Shown here: piece by piece, positions 42,646 through 49,458 of the stretch
Layout of the letters: each line of letters begins with the position of its first letter
How positions within the stretch are numbered: position 1 is the stretch's first letter
Source of the DNA: Chlorobiota bacterium
GTDB taxonomy: Bacteria > Bacteroidota > Bacteroidia > Bacteroidales > JAADGE01
Assembly (NCBI GenBank): GCA_013152535.1
Contig: JAADGE010000055.1
Span: 64,466-113,923 of the forward strand
Direction of reading: 5' to 3'
Length of the DNA: 49,458 nucleotides
Notes under the pieces: generated by a model
Told to the model about the DNA's origin: nothing
What the model saw: only the letters and a program-made list of their open reading frames with translations
Database searches by the model: none
Translations under genes and position numbers: made by a program

Positions 42646-43701
42646 TTCAATATTATCTGAAGTTGAACCGGCAGTTTTTAAACTCGGAAGTTCGCCCTGT
42701 ACCATAGGATAATTTTTTATCATACTTCTATTAAAAGCATGGCCTATTTTCATACTTGTCAATTTTGAGTGCATAAATGAGTTCGCACCGTAGGTCAAAG
42801 CATATGCATCGTAACCGAGAACTTGCAAATAAGCAGCTGCAAAACTTGCATGCTGGCCGGTATAACAATAAATAACAATTTTTTTATCTTTCGGCAGTGT
42901 TAGTAAATCGGCATTAAGAACCAAACTTTGTTTGGGAGTATATTGAACGGCACCCGGTAAATGACCTTTTTTATAATTATATTCGGGCCAATAATTTATG
43001 ATATAATAATCGGAAGGGTTTTTCATTACCTTATCAATTCCGATTTCAAATTTCAATGTTTTTAATACCGTATCGGCTCGTGCTTCCAAGATATCATATC
43101 CGAGAGTTTTACCTGTTTTAATTTCGGGTAAACTTGTTTTCGGAAGTTTCGGGTTATCTTTTTTCTCCAATATTGAAGCATATTTGTCGGAAATTCGTTT
43201 AAGCCATTTTCCTTTTGCTGTGTTAACATCCCAAGAACTCATACCCCATTTCATAGAATAAACGTTTGAATATCCGAGCATTTGTAACATCATTGCAGAG
43301 AAGCTTGCTCTGTGTCCGGCATAGCAAACCATTACAATTTTATCGTATGTTCCTGCTGCAACATTTTTTTTCATATATGAAATTAAATCAGCCGGATTCA
43401 CATTAACTGCTCCGTTGATATGTCCGTTAACATAGTCATTATGTCGGCGAACATCAATTACCAGATATTTTTTTAAATTTGCTCGAACATTCTCTGCCGA
43501 AATTAGTGTAGGAATGCGTTTATTATTGATAAAATTTCCGGATTGTTCCAGAAATGTTATCAATTTTTCGTTTTCTTTAATTTTTCTCGGAGATTCCTTA
43601 ACAATTTTTTTATTTGTCGGGTTGTCGAATGAGCAAGAATTAAAACCGAATAAAATCGTTAACAATAATATTGATGAAATAAGATATTTTAAGATTTTCA
43701 T
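42580..43701 (-). CDS. Tandem-rhodanese lipoprotein with C-terminal GGC tail
   Basis: This 373-residue protein has a lipoprotein-type signal peptide (Cys23 in FNSC) and two rhodanese domains. The first (about 65-165) has the active loop CYAGHR with Cys126. The second (about 215-315) has CYTGQH with Cys279. Rhodaneses carry sulfane sulfur as a cysteine persulfide. The C-terminus is NTPAPVIRKKAKKEEEGGC with Cys373 as the last residue, a tail shared with the next two genes upstream. It is the last gene of the operon, 27 bases or so after its neighbour. It probably accepts or hands on sulfur at the periplasmic side; this is inferred from family and context. Confidence 0.88.
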   Translation of the reverse strand: MKILKYLISSILLLTILFGFNSCSFDNPTNKKIVKESPRKIKENEKLITFLEQSGNFINNKRIPTLISAENVRANLKKYLVIDVRRHNDYVNGHINGAVNVNPADLISYMKKNVAAGTYDKIVMVCYAGHRASFSAMMLQMLGYSNVYSMKWGMSSWDVNTAKGKWLKRISDKYASILEKKDNPKLPKTSLPEIKTGKTLGYDILEARADTVLKTLKFEIGIDKVMKNPSDYYIINYWPEYNYKKGHLPGAVQYTPKQSLVLNADLLTLPKDKKIVIYCYTGQHASFAAAYLQVLGYDAYALTYGANSFMHSKLTSMKIGHAFNRSMIKNYPMVQGELPSLKTAGSTSDNIEEDNTPAPVIRKKAKKEEEGGC

Positions 43702-43728
43702 TTCTGTAATTTTTAATATTGAACTATT

Positions 43729-44379
43729 TTAGCATCCGCCTTCTTCTTCTTTTTTCGCTTTCTTTTTTATAACCGGTGCCGGTGTATTCGAATCGGAAGA
43801 AGATGAAACTGAAGAATTCCCGCCGGTACTGTTTATTACAGCTTTAAAATCATATTTCGGTTTTTCGGCAGAATAATCACCGAGCATCGGAGAATATTTA
43901 TTAATGATATTTTGTGTTACATAATCATAGCCGCCGCCCAAAATATAATTATTTTTATACCCCAGTTGAGTTAAAATCATCCACGGACCGCATGCTCCGC
44001 ATTGATCGGAATAATACAACACATTTATTTTTTTATCTTGATTTACAATTTTCGCATATTCTTTATTCAGTATTTTTGACAGCGGAATATTAATTGCTCC
44101 GGGTAAATGACTAACTTGATAATCATGTGCCGATCGTAAGTCGATAAATCGATATAATGAATCGTGATTATAATAAATATCAAAAAATTTGTCATATTTA
44201 ATGATATAGTCATGTTTTAATGTTTTATTAAGCATTTCTTCGGTACTCAGGCGATAAACATGTTTTGGTTTTTCCATGCTTATTAAACCGAAAATGACTA
44301 TCGCAATAAATACAATACCGATAACGGGTAACTTTTTTGATATTTTTTTGCTTTCTAAACTAAAATTTTGATTATCCAT
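43729..44379 (-). CDS. Membrane-anchored rhodanese-fold protein with displaced cysteines and GGC tail
   Basis: The ATG at 44379 gives 216 residues; an upstream in-frame TTG at 44406 overlaps the preceding gene and is less likely. One membrane helix (about 17-34) anchors a periplasmic rhodanese-fold domain with FIDLRSAHDYQVSHLPGAINIPL and YILGGG. At the catalytic place the sequence is VLYYSDQCGACGPW: Tyr123 replaces the usual Cys, and Cys127 and Cys130 follow as a CxxC. The tail NTPAPVIKKKAKKEEEGGC ends in Cys216. Classic sulfurtransferase activity is doubtful; a thiol-redox or persulfide-passing role through CGAC and the tail is inferred. Confidence 0.85.
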   Translation of the reverse strand: MDNQNFSLESKKISKKLPVIGIVFIAIVIFGLISMEKPKHVYRLSTEEMLNKTLKHDYIIKYDKFFDIYYNHDSLYRFIDLRSAHDYQVSHLPGAINIPLSKILNKEYAKIVNQDKKINVLYYSDQCGACGPWMILTQLGYKNNYILGGGYDYVTQNIINKYSPMLGDYSAEKPKYDFKAVINSTGGNSSVSSSSDSNTPAPVIKKKAKKEEEGGC

Positions 44380-44399
44380 AATTTTTGAAATTAAGAAAT

Positions 44400-45053
44400 T
44401 TAACAACCGCCTTCTTCTTCTTTTTTGCCGCTTTTCTTTTTTATAATCGGAGCGGGAGCACTATTTTCTGCCGAGGCTGACGAAATTGTTCCGCCTCCGA
44501 AAAACATACTTGCTGCACGCCTGAAATTATACAACTCAAATTCTTTCTGCGAAGCTGTTTGAAGCGGCTTTTTCGGGCGAATTTCAGTTTCAATCCATTT
44601 ATTAAGTCCGCCTTTCATTACATAATTATTTTTATAATTCATTCGGCGAAGCAAAACCCAAGCCTGATTTGCATATACCGTTCCGTTCGAATAAAAAATA
44701 TTAGTTGCAATGTCTTGATTCAGAATATCTTCATATACATAATTTCCGTTTTTATCTTTATTCAGTATGCTGTCCAAGGGAATATTAACGGCTCCTTTTA
44801 AATGATATTTATTGTATTCGTCGGCACTTCTGACATCTATTAGTGTGGTATAAGCATCACCGTACATCATTTTTTGAGCAACTTCATCTGTTGTTACATA
44901 TCGAGTATCATCATTGATTGCTTGTAAAAGTTGTTCGGGTTTTAATTCTTTTGATGCGTGTTTTTCGGGTAGTAAAACCAAAAGCAATGCTAATCCGATA
45001 AAAACAACAGCCATAAAAATATAGCGTTTTTTTATAATACGTGTATCACTCAT
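44400..45053 (-). CDS. Membrane-anchored rhodanese-fold protein lacking catalytic Cys, with GGC tail
   Basis: This 217-residue protein has one N-terminal membrane helix (about 11-29) and a rhodanese-fold domain with TLIDVRSADEYNKYHLKGAV and YVMKGGLNKWI. The loop that normally starts with the catalytic Cys reads NIFYSNGTVYANQAW, with Ser122 at the catalytic place. The only cysteine in the whole protein is the last residue, Cys217, in PAPIIKKKSGKKEEEGGC. The retention of this single cysteine suggests that the tail, not the rhodanese pocket, is the working part. It lies 17 bases after the YeeE half-gene and 20 bases before its paralogue. Confidence 0.85.
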   Translation of the reverse strand: MSDTRIIKKRYIFMAVVFIGLALLLVLLPEKHASKELKPEQLLQAINDDTRYVTTDEVAQKMMYGDAYTTLIDVRSADEYNKYHLKGAVNIPLDSILNKDKNGNYVYEDILNQDIATNIFYSNGTVYANQAWVLLRRMNYKNNYVMKGGLNKWIETEIRPKKPLQTASQKEFELYNFRRAASMFFGGGTISSASAENSAPAPIIKKKSGKKEEEGGC

Positions 45054-45070
45054 AATTTATGAATTTGTAA

Positions 45071-45658
45071 TTAATATTTTTTTGACTTTTGAGAAACTTT
45101 TTGTTGAATATATGCCGTAGCGGCAAATGCAAAAATTGCAAATGCAACAAAAATCAGTAAAAATACTTCTCTGTTCATTCCAAGTGATTCATATATTTTA
45201 ACAGGTCCTTGATTTCCTGATTTATAAAACTTTTCATATAACGGATAAAAAGCATCAAAAATCACCACCCCGATTACAAAACCACCGAGAAATAACATTG
45301 CATCAATTTTTCCGATAGCTGAAGCACAGGCACTTGTACCCGGACAAAAACCGCCGATTACAAAACCAAAGCCCATAATTGCACCTCCCAATATTGCCGA
45401 GCCGGTATAAAAACGGTTTATCCATATTGCCGATAAATCAATCCATCCGAAATATTCAAAAAATAATAAGCCTATTGCTGCCGTAATTGCTGCTGTAAAA
45501 AAGACTTGCAGCACAACAAAATCATAACCGTAAAATACTCCGGCAAGTTTTCGCGAAGATGAAAATCCGGCACTTTCGAGTATATATCCGAAAGCTATTC
45601 CAATAACAAGAGCAATAACAAAACTCCATTCGTCGGATGCGTTAAATAATGGTCCCAT
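45071..45658 (-). CDS. YeeE/YedE-type sulfur transporter, second half
   Basis: This 195-residue membrane protein has about five helices and the YeeE signature GFVIGGFCPGTSACASAIGKID with the conserved Cys. YeeE/YedE proteins carry thiosulfate or related sulfur species through a line of cysteines. Classic members are single chains of about 350 residues with two similar halves; here this half and the gene at 45689 each carry one signature. They are separated by 30 bases. Together they probably form one pore importing sulfur substrate or product. Substrate is inferred from family and operon. Confidence 0.88.
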   Translation of the reverse strand: MGPLFNASDEWSFVIALVIGIAFGYILESAGFSSSRKLAGVFYGYDFVVLQVFFTAAITAAIGLLFFEYFGWIDLSAIWINRFYTGSAILGGAIMGFGFVIGGFCPGTSACASAIGKIDAMLFLGGFVIGVVIFDAFYPLYEKFYKSGNQGPVKIYESLGMNREVFLLIFVAFAIFAFAATAYIQQKVSQKSKKY

Positions 45659-45688
45659 ATCTTTAAATTTTTTCTTTTTCTAAATTAA

Positions 45689-46225
45689 TTAAATCCATAG
45701 TTTTCTGAAAAACCAAGCAATTACATAACCGGTTCCGAAAATCATTCCTACAACAACAAAACCGGATGTTGCCAATACTGCCATACCGTCCAATCCGGCA
45801 CCGCTCGTACAACCTCTGCCGAAAGCCGATCCGATTCCGAATAACGCTCCTCCGATAATTGCAGCGACAGCTCTTTTGCGAGATGTTATTTTCGGCGAAT
45901 GTTCTAATTTTAATTTCAATCGACGATTTAGTGCACCGGAAAGAAATCCTCCTACAAAAACTCCGATTATCATATAAACCAAACGGTTTTTTAAAGGATC
46001 TTTTCCGTCTTTTACATAATGATAAAAAGCAGAATTTTCACTCTCTACATGAGCAGGAATAATGATTTGTTCAACTTTTGCCACACCTCTTTTAAAAGCA
46101 CCGCTGGCACCCAAGCCTTCTCTGGTAAAGAAAAATGATAATATAATTGTAATTCCGAGAAGAACACCTGCCAAATAGGGATTCATATATTTTTTAGGTG
46201 GTTTTTGAATTTTAACTTCTTCCAT
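45689..46225 (-). CDS. YeeE/YedE-type sulfur transporter, first half
   Basis: The ATG at 46225 gives 178 residues (MEEVKIQKPPKKYMNPY). A longer frame from 46276 would overlap the NrfD gene by 32 bases, so it was rejected. It has about four helices, a periplasmic loop (about 55-80), and the signature GSAFGRGCTSGAGLDGMAVLATSGF with the conserved Cys. It complements the gene at 45071, which carries the FCPGT signature. It follows the NrfD gene by 19 bases. Confidence 0.88.
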   Translation of the reverse strand: MEEVKIQKPPKKYMNPYLAGVLLGITIILSFFFTREGLGASGAFKRGVAKVEQIIIPAHVESENSAFYHYVKDGKDPLKNRLVYMIIGVFVGGFLSGALNRRLKLKLEHSPKITSRKRAVAAIIGGALFGIGSAFGRGCTSGAGLDGMAVLATSGFVVVGMIFGTGYVIAWFFRKLWI

Positions 46226-46244
46226 TTTAATGTATTTTATCTTA

Positions 46245-47255
46245 TTAATATAAATATCTGATAACTTGTCCCGCATCCACCATAATGAAGCGGAACATCA
46301 TACCTCCCCAGAGTATCAGAAGACCCGGAACGATAACCGGAATTTTAAATTTTAATAATTCTAATGCTTCAAGTATTGCAGGAATAATTAAACCGAGAAT
46401 AACAACATTAATCCAGAATGTTACAGTATAAGCTCCGCCTAAGAAATAATGTGCAGCTTCAACTTTAACTTCCGAACTTGCTAAAAAGCCCATAAACATA
46501 TGTGTTATGAAAAACAACTCTATTATAATTAAAAGTAAATCGATTTTACTGTATGCTAATTTTTCGATATGATTTTTTGTCATAATCATAAGCATTGCAG
46601 CTCCGGTGGATAAACCCGATGTTAAAAATAACGGACCGAGAATTGCTGTGTTCCACAGTGGTCGAGCATTAAATGCCGAAAGCAAAATACCGGTATAAAC
46701 ACCTAATATAACGGAAAGTACAACCATAACCCAAGCCCAAGCTTTACGTTTATCCTGAGCATATTTTTCAAATTTTTGCAACCAATTAAATTTCCAGTCC
46801 CAAGAGTTATTATCTTTTTCCTTAATTATCATCTTTAGCAACTTTCTCATAAACCCAATTTTACACCCGAATTTCGGAAAAGCTTCTTTTAAATAACTTC
46901 CTATCCAAACTACTGAAACAACAGATGTTAAAAGAAGTACCCAGGCACCCCAAGACATAGGAGAGTCAAGTCGAATTGTTGTGTATAATTGCCAGAAATA
47001 TGCCGGATGTTTTAAATCTAAAACTAAAGCAAGTAATCCGATTACAATTGCACCGAGTGCTACAATCGGACCGTATTTTACGGTTGTTTGATATTTGTTT
47101 TCTTTTCCTGCGATAATAAAATAGGCAGCAAAAAACAATAAACCTGCAGCTAATCCGCCGAGAAACAGATATAAGGGAATTTGCCAATGCCAGGCATTTA
47201 AGTACGGATCAATCAAGGGATTCATTCTTCCGCTTGTAATAAGTTCTTCTCTCAT
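46245..47255 (-). CDS. NrfD/PsrC-type quinone-linked membrane subunit
   Basis: This 336-residue membrane protein has about eight or nine helices. It opens with WHWQIPLYLFLGGLAAGLLFFAAY, the typical NrfD/PsrC start, and has DLKHPAYFWQLYTTIRLDSPMSWGAWVLLL near residue 85 (read in parts). It binds menaquinone and passes electrons to or from the ferredoxin-like subunit encoded 69 bases upstream. With the molybdenum subunit it forms a PsrABC/PhsABC-type complex. Confidence 0.92.
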   Translation of the reverse strand: MREELITSGRMNPLIDPYLNAWHWQIPLYLFLGGLAAGLLFFAAYFIIAGKENKYQTTVKYGPIVALGAIVIGLLALVLDLKHPAYFWQLYTTIRLDSPMSWGAWVLLLTSVVSVVWIGSYLKEAFPKFGCKIGFMRKLLKMIIKEKDNNSWDWKFNWLQKFEKYAQDKRKAWAWVMVVLSVILGVYTGILLSAFNARPLWNTAILGPLFLTSGLSTGAAMLMIMTKNHIEKLAYSKIDLLLIIIELFFITHMFMGFLASSEVKVEAAHYFLGGAYTVTFWINVVILGLIIPAILEALELLKFKIPVIVPGLLILWGGMMFRFIMVDAGQVIRYLY

Positions 47256-47324
47256 TTTATTAAGTATAAAGTTTTTATTTCTTTAATTATCAGTTGATTA
47301 TATTTTAACCAATATATATTTAAC

Positions 47325-47858
47325 TTAAATTAAATAGAAAATTTGAGGTTTTGTTCCTGCTTCCGGTGCTAAAACTTTTGTTTTTCGAGTTGCAATTTTT
47401 TTTGCGACTTCACTATTGGGGTCATCTAAATCACCAAAGTACATACAATGTGTAGGACATACCGCCACACAAGCAGGATCTTGTCCGTTTTTTATTCTGT
47501 GATCGCAGAAAGTACATTTATCAACATAGCCGTCCGGATGGAAATAACGAGCATCGTAGGGGCACGATTCAATACAAGCACCGCAACCGATACATTCTTC
47601 ATGCGTAACTTTAACAATGCCGCCTTCAATGACATGGCTGGCACCGGTGGGACAAGTTCTGACACAAGGTGTATTATCACAATGATTGCATCTTTCCGAA
47701 CGTATCTCAAGTGCTAATTCAGGATAAGTTCCTTCAACTGTTTCGGAAATCCAGTCTCTGGAATATCCGTGAGGAACATTATTTTCCGTTTGACATGCAA
47801 CTACACAGTCGCTGCACCCGACACATTTTTTAGTGTCTATAGCCATTCCGTATCTCAT
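47325..47858 (-). CDS. Four-cluster ferredoxin-like electron transfer subunit (PsrB/PhsB-type)
   Basis: This 177-residue subunit should hold four [4Fe-4S] clusters. The motifs are CVGCSDCVVACQ, CNHCDNTPCVRTCPTGA, CIGCGACIESCPYDAR and CTFCDHRIKNGQDPACVAVCP. No signal peptide is seen, as usual for subunits that travel with a Tat-exported partner. It passes electrons between NrfD/PsrC and the molybdopterin subunit encoded 38 bases upstream. Confidence 0.94.
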   Translation of the reverse strand: MRYGMAIDTKKCVGCSDCVVACQTENNVPHGYSRDWISETVEGTYPELALEIRSERCNHCDNTPCVRTCPTGASHVIEGGIVKVTHEECIGCGACIESCPYDARYFHPDGYVDKCTFCDHRIKNGQDPACVAVCPTHCMYFGDLDDPNSEVAKKIATRKTKVLAPEAGTKPQIFYLI

Positions 47859-47896
47859 AGCTTTTTATTTATAGTTTTCCTTTAAGGATAATTATA

Positions 47897-49458
47897 TTAA
47901 ACTGTTTGTTTCTTGTCAGGTTCTTCCAAAAGAAAGGTTACAAAATTTCCTCTCATTCCGGTACCTCCTGAAATTTTGTCATTCATTACATTTGTAATCA
48001 TCTCGGTATCGGACATTCCTTTTCCGTTCGATCTTTTTAAACCCATTTTTTTATTATTATGCCCGAATCCGTGAACAACATAAACGGCATCCGAACGAAT
48101 TCTTTCAGTTATTCGCACTTTAACCGGAAATGTAGAAACTACACCGTCTTGATTTTTAAGCCAGATTTTTTTTCCTTTTTTTAAGTCCCATTCTTTAGCA
48201 ACTTTCGGATTTACCCAAACACTGTTCTCATCCATCAAATCAAATAAATAAGGATTATTTACAGTTTTACCGAATGTATGCATCGGAGCTCTTCCGTATA
48301 TAAAACGATAATAACCCGGAGCAGCCTGCGGATGTTTGGTATAAACAGGCATTGGGTCATAACCTTCTTCAGCCAAAGCAGTAGAATACAATTCTATTTT
48401 TCCGGTATTTGTATTAAATTCAAGGTCTTCATTGTCGCGATAATATAAATCATCATAAGTTCTGTCAAAGGTTTTGACACCTATTTTTTTCATTTCTTCG
48501 AGTGACGAACCGATTTTTTTGAGTTGCCAATCAAGTTCTTCTTCAATATTTTCGAACTTAAAAAACTCGTGTAATCCTAAACGTTCTCCAAGTTGTTTTG
48601 CTATCCACCAGCCCGGTTTTGTGTCATACAGAGGTTTTGTTGCCGGAGCTCTTAAGGCTATTGAAGGTTTTCTGTGTTTTAAAACTCTAAGCATATCATA
48701 CCGTTCAAGATATGTTGCTTCGGGTAACACAACATCAGCCCATCCGGTAATTTCCATCGGCATAGTATCAATTACGGCAATAAATTCAAGATGATTAATT
48801 GCTTCCAATGTGTTACTTATATCCGGTAAAGATGAAATTAAATTTGTTCCGTAAACAAGCCATGCTTTAAAATTGCATGTATCGTCTTCGTTAATCATTT
48901 TATTAGGGATTGTTGCCTCACAAACTCCGGAAGAAATCACTTCATTTACTAATTTATAACTTCCGGGAAAAGCATCTCTCCAAGTTCTTTTAGGTTTGGG
49001 ATAAGGCGGATGCGGGAATTTTGGTATTTTGAATTTTTCGGCTATATAAAAACCTCCTCTTTTTCCGTAAGAACCGAGTAGAGCATTCAATATGGCAATT
49101 GCACGACTTCTTTGAGTGTCGTCACCGTACCAAGTAACATGTCTTCCGGGATGTACAATAACCGACGGAGAAGCATGCCCCATTTCATAAGCGGCATCTC
49201 TTATATCATTCGGGTTTAACCCTGTTTCGGTTGCTGCCCATTCAGGAGTAAATGTTTTAACGTGATTTTTTAATTGCTCAAAACCGTAAGTGTATTTTTC
49301 AACATATTTTTTATCGTATAATTTATCATAAATAATAACATGTATCCAAGCTAAAAGAAGAGCTAAGTCTGTTGCCGGTTTTATCGGCAACCAAATTTTA
49401 GATTTACTTGCAGCCGTAGAAAATCTGGGATCGACCGTAATAATTGTTGCTCCGTTTT
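47897..49458 (-). CDS. Molybdopterin oxidoreductase, PsrA/PhsA/TtrA-type catalytic subunit, 5' truncated
   Basis: The reading frame stays open to the right edge, so the N-terminus, any Tat signal and the first [4Fe-4S] motif are not visible. The visible 519 codons begin GATIITVDPRFSTAASKSKI, the usual region after the cofactor-binding loops of the DMSO-reductase family. Further motifs are HPGRHVTWYGDD, GSYGKRGGFY, YGTNLISSLPD, ADVVLPEATYLERYD and the C-terminal molybdopterin-binding domain with GRAPMHTFGKTVNN. The operon context points to a polysulfide, thiosulfate or tetrathionate reductase, or the reverse reaction. The substrate cannot be fixed without the N-terminal half. Confidence 0.9.
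   Translation of the reverse strand, partial: NGATIITVDPRFSTAASKSKIWLPIKPATDLALLLAWIHVIIYDKLYDKKYVEKYTYGFEQLKNHVKTFTPEWAATETGLNPNDIRDAAYEMGHASPSVIVHPGRHVTWYGDDTQRSRAIAILNALLGSYGKRGGFYIAEKFKIPKFPHPPYPKPKRTWRDAFPGSYKLVNEVISSGVCEATIPNKMINEDDTCNFKAWLVYGTNLISSLPDISNTLEAINHLEFIAVIDTMPMEITGWADVVLPEATYLERYDMLRVLKHRKPSIALRAPATKPLYDTKPGWWIAKQLGERLGLHEFFKFENIEEELDWQLKKIGSSLEEMKKIGVKTFDRTYDDLYYRDNEDLEFNTNTGKIELYSTALAEEGYDPMPVYTKHPQAAPGYYRFIYGRAPMHTFGKTVNNPYLFDLMDENSVWVNPKVAKEWDLKKGKKIWLKNQDGVVSTFPVKVRITERIRSDAVYVVHGFGHNNKKMGLKRSNGKGMSDTEMITNVMNDKISGGTGMRGNFVTFLLEEPDKKQTV

Noticed and set aside
1-49458. CRISPR arrays, insertion sequences, integrases or attachment sites
   Set aside because: No regularly spaced direct repeats, transposase-like proteins or flanking inverted repeats were seen, despite the accessory look of the metal island.

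Overview
The window is AT-rich bacterial DNA whose genes look like Bacteroidota (Bacteroidetes). Signs of this are the TAnnTTTG-type -7 promoter boxes, the near absence of Shine-Dalgarno sites, an S46 dipeptidyl-peptidase, a prs-rplY-pth-S4 gene run, a CusA-TolC fusion and a complete Na+-NQR operon. Order and genus cannot be fixed from the sequence. I saw no tRNA, rRNA, CRISPR array, transposase or phage gene.

Layout. (1) 1-13.9 kb is a heavy-metal island: the end of a copper-type RND adaptor, two metal-binding lipoproteins, two PII-like proteins, two cysteine-rich Fur-family regulators, a MerT-MerP fusion, a CusA-CusC fusion pump with its CusB-like adaptor, a Zn/Cd-type P1B ATPase, a DUF302 protein and several mini-proteins. 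Two operators of the same design (TGCRA-N5-TYGCA, 13 nt before the -7 box) sit just after the two fur genes and drive merTP and the RND operon. (2) 14.1-16.4 kb: a b561-like membrane protein paired with a YceI protein, then a secreted tandem thioredoxin-fold protein. (3) 16.5-31 kb: housekeeping genes (gapA, gcvT, an S46 peptidase, gdhA, marC-like, pgk, S4 protein, pth, rplY, prs, rnhA). (4) 29.9-35.9 kb: nqrABCDEF. (5) 36.1-42.5 kb: histidine kinase, outer-membrane barrel protein, rsgA, yjbQ-like, pcm and a sugar-1-phosphate transferase. (6) 42.6-49.5 kb, minus strand, running off the right edge: a sulfur-respiration type operon with a molybdopterin oxidoreductase, a four-cluster ferredoxin, an NrfD/PsrC membrane subunit, a YeeE/YedE sulfur transporter in two half-length genes, and three periplasmic rhodanese-fold proteins.

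Most striking point: all three rhodanese-fold proteins end in nearly the same tail, PAP(V/I)I(K/R)KK...KKEEEGGC, with cysteine as the last residue. One keeps two normal rhodanese cysteines. One has lost the catalytic cysteine and carries a nearby CGAC. The third has no cysteine except that of the tail. This suggests a C-terminal sulfur-carrier arm, analogous to the GGCGG arm of SoxY, working with the reductase and the YeeE pair. The function is inference; the tails and missing cysteines are read directly.

Other notable points: a signal-peptidase-like site inside the CusA-CusC fusion, which suggests a polyprotein; four genes whose ATG lies exactly 5 nt after a -7 box, suggesting leaderless mRNAs; and a mercury-type importer with no mercuric reductase in the window.
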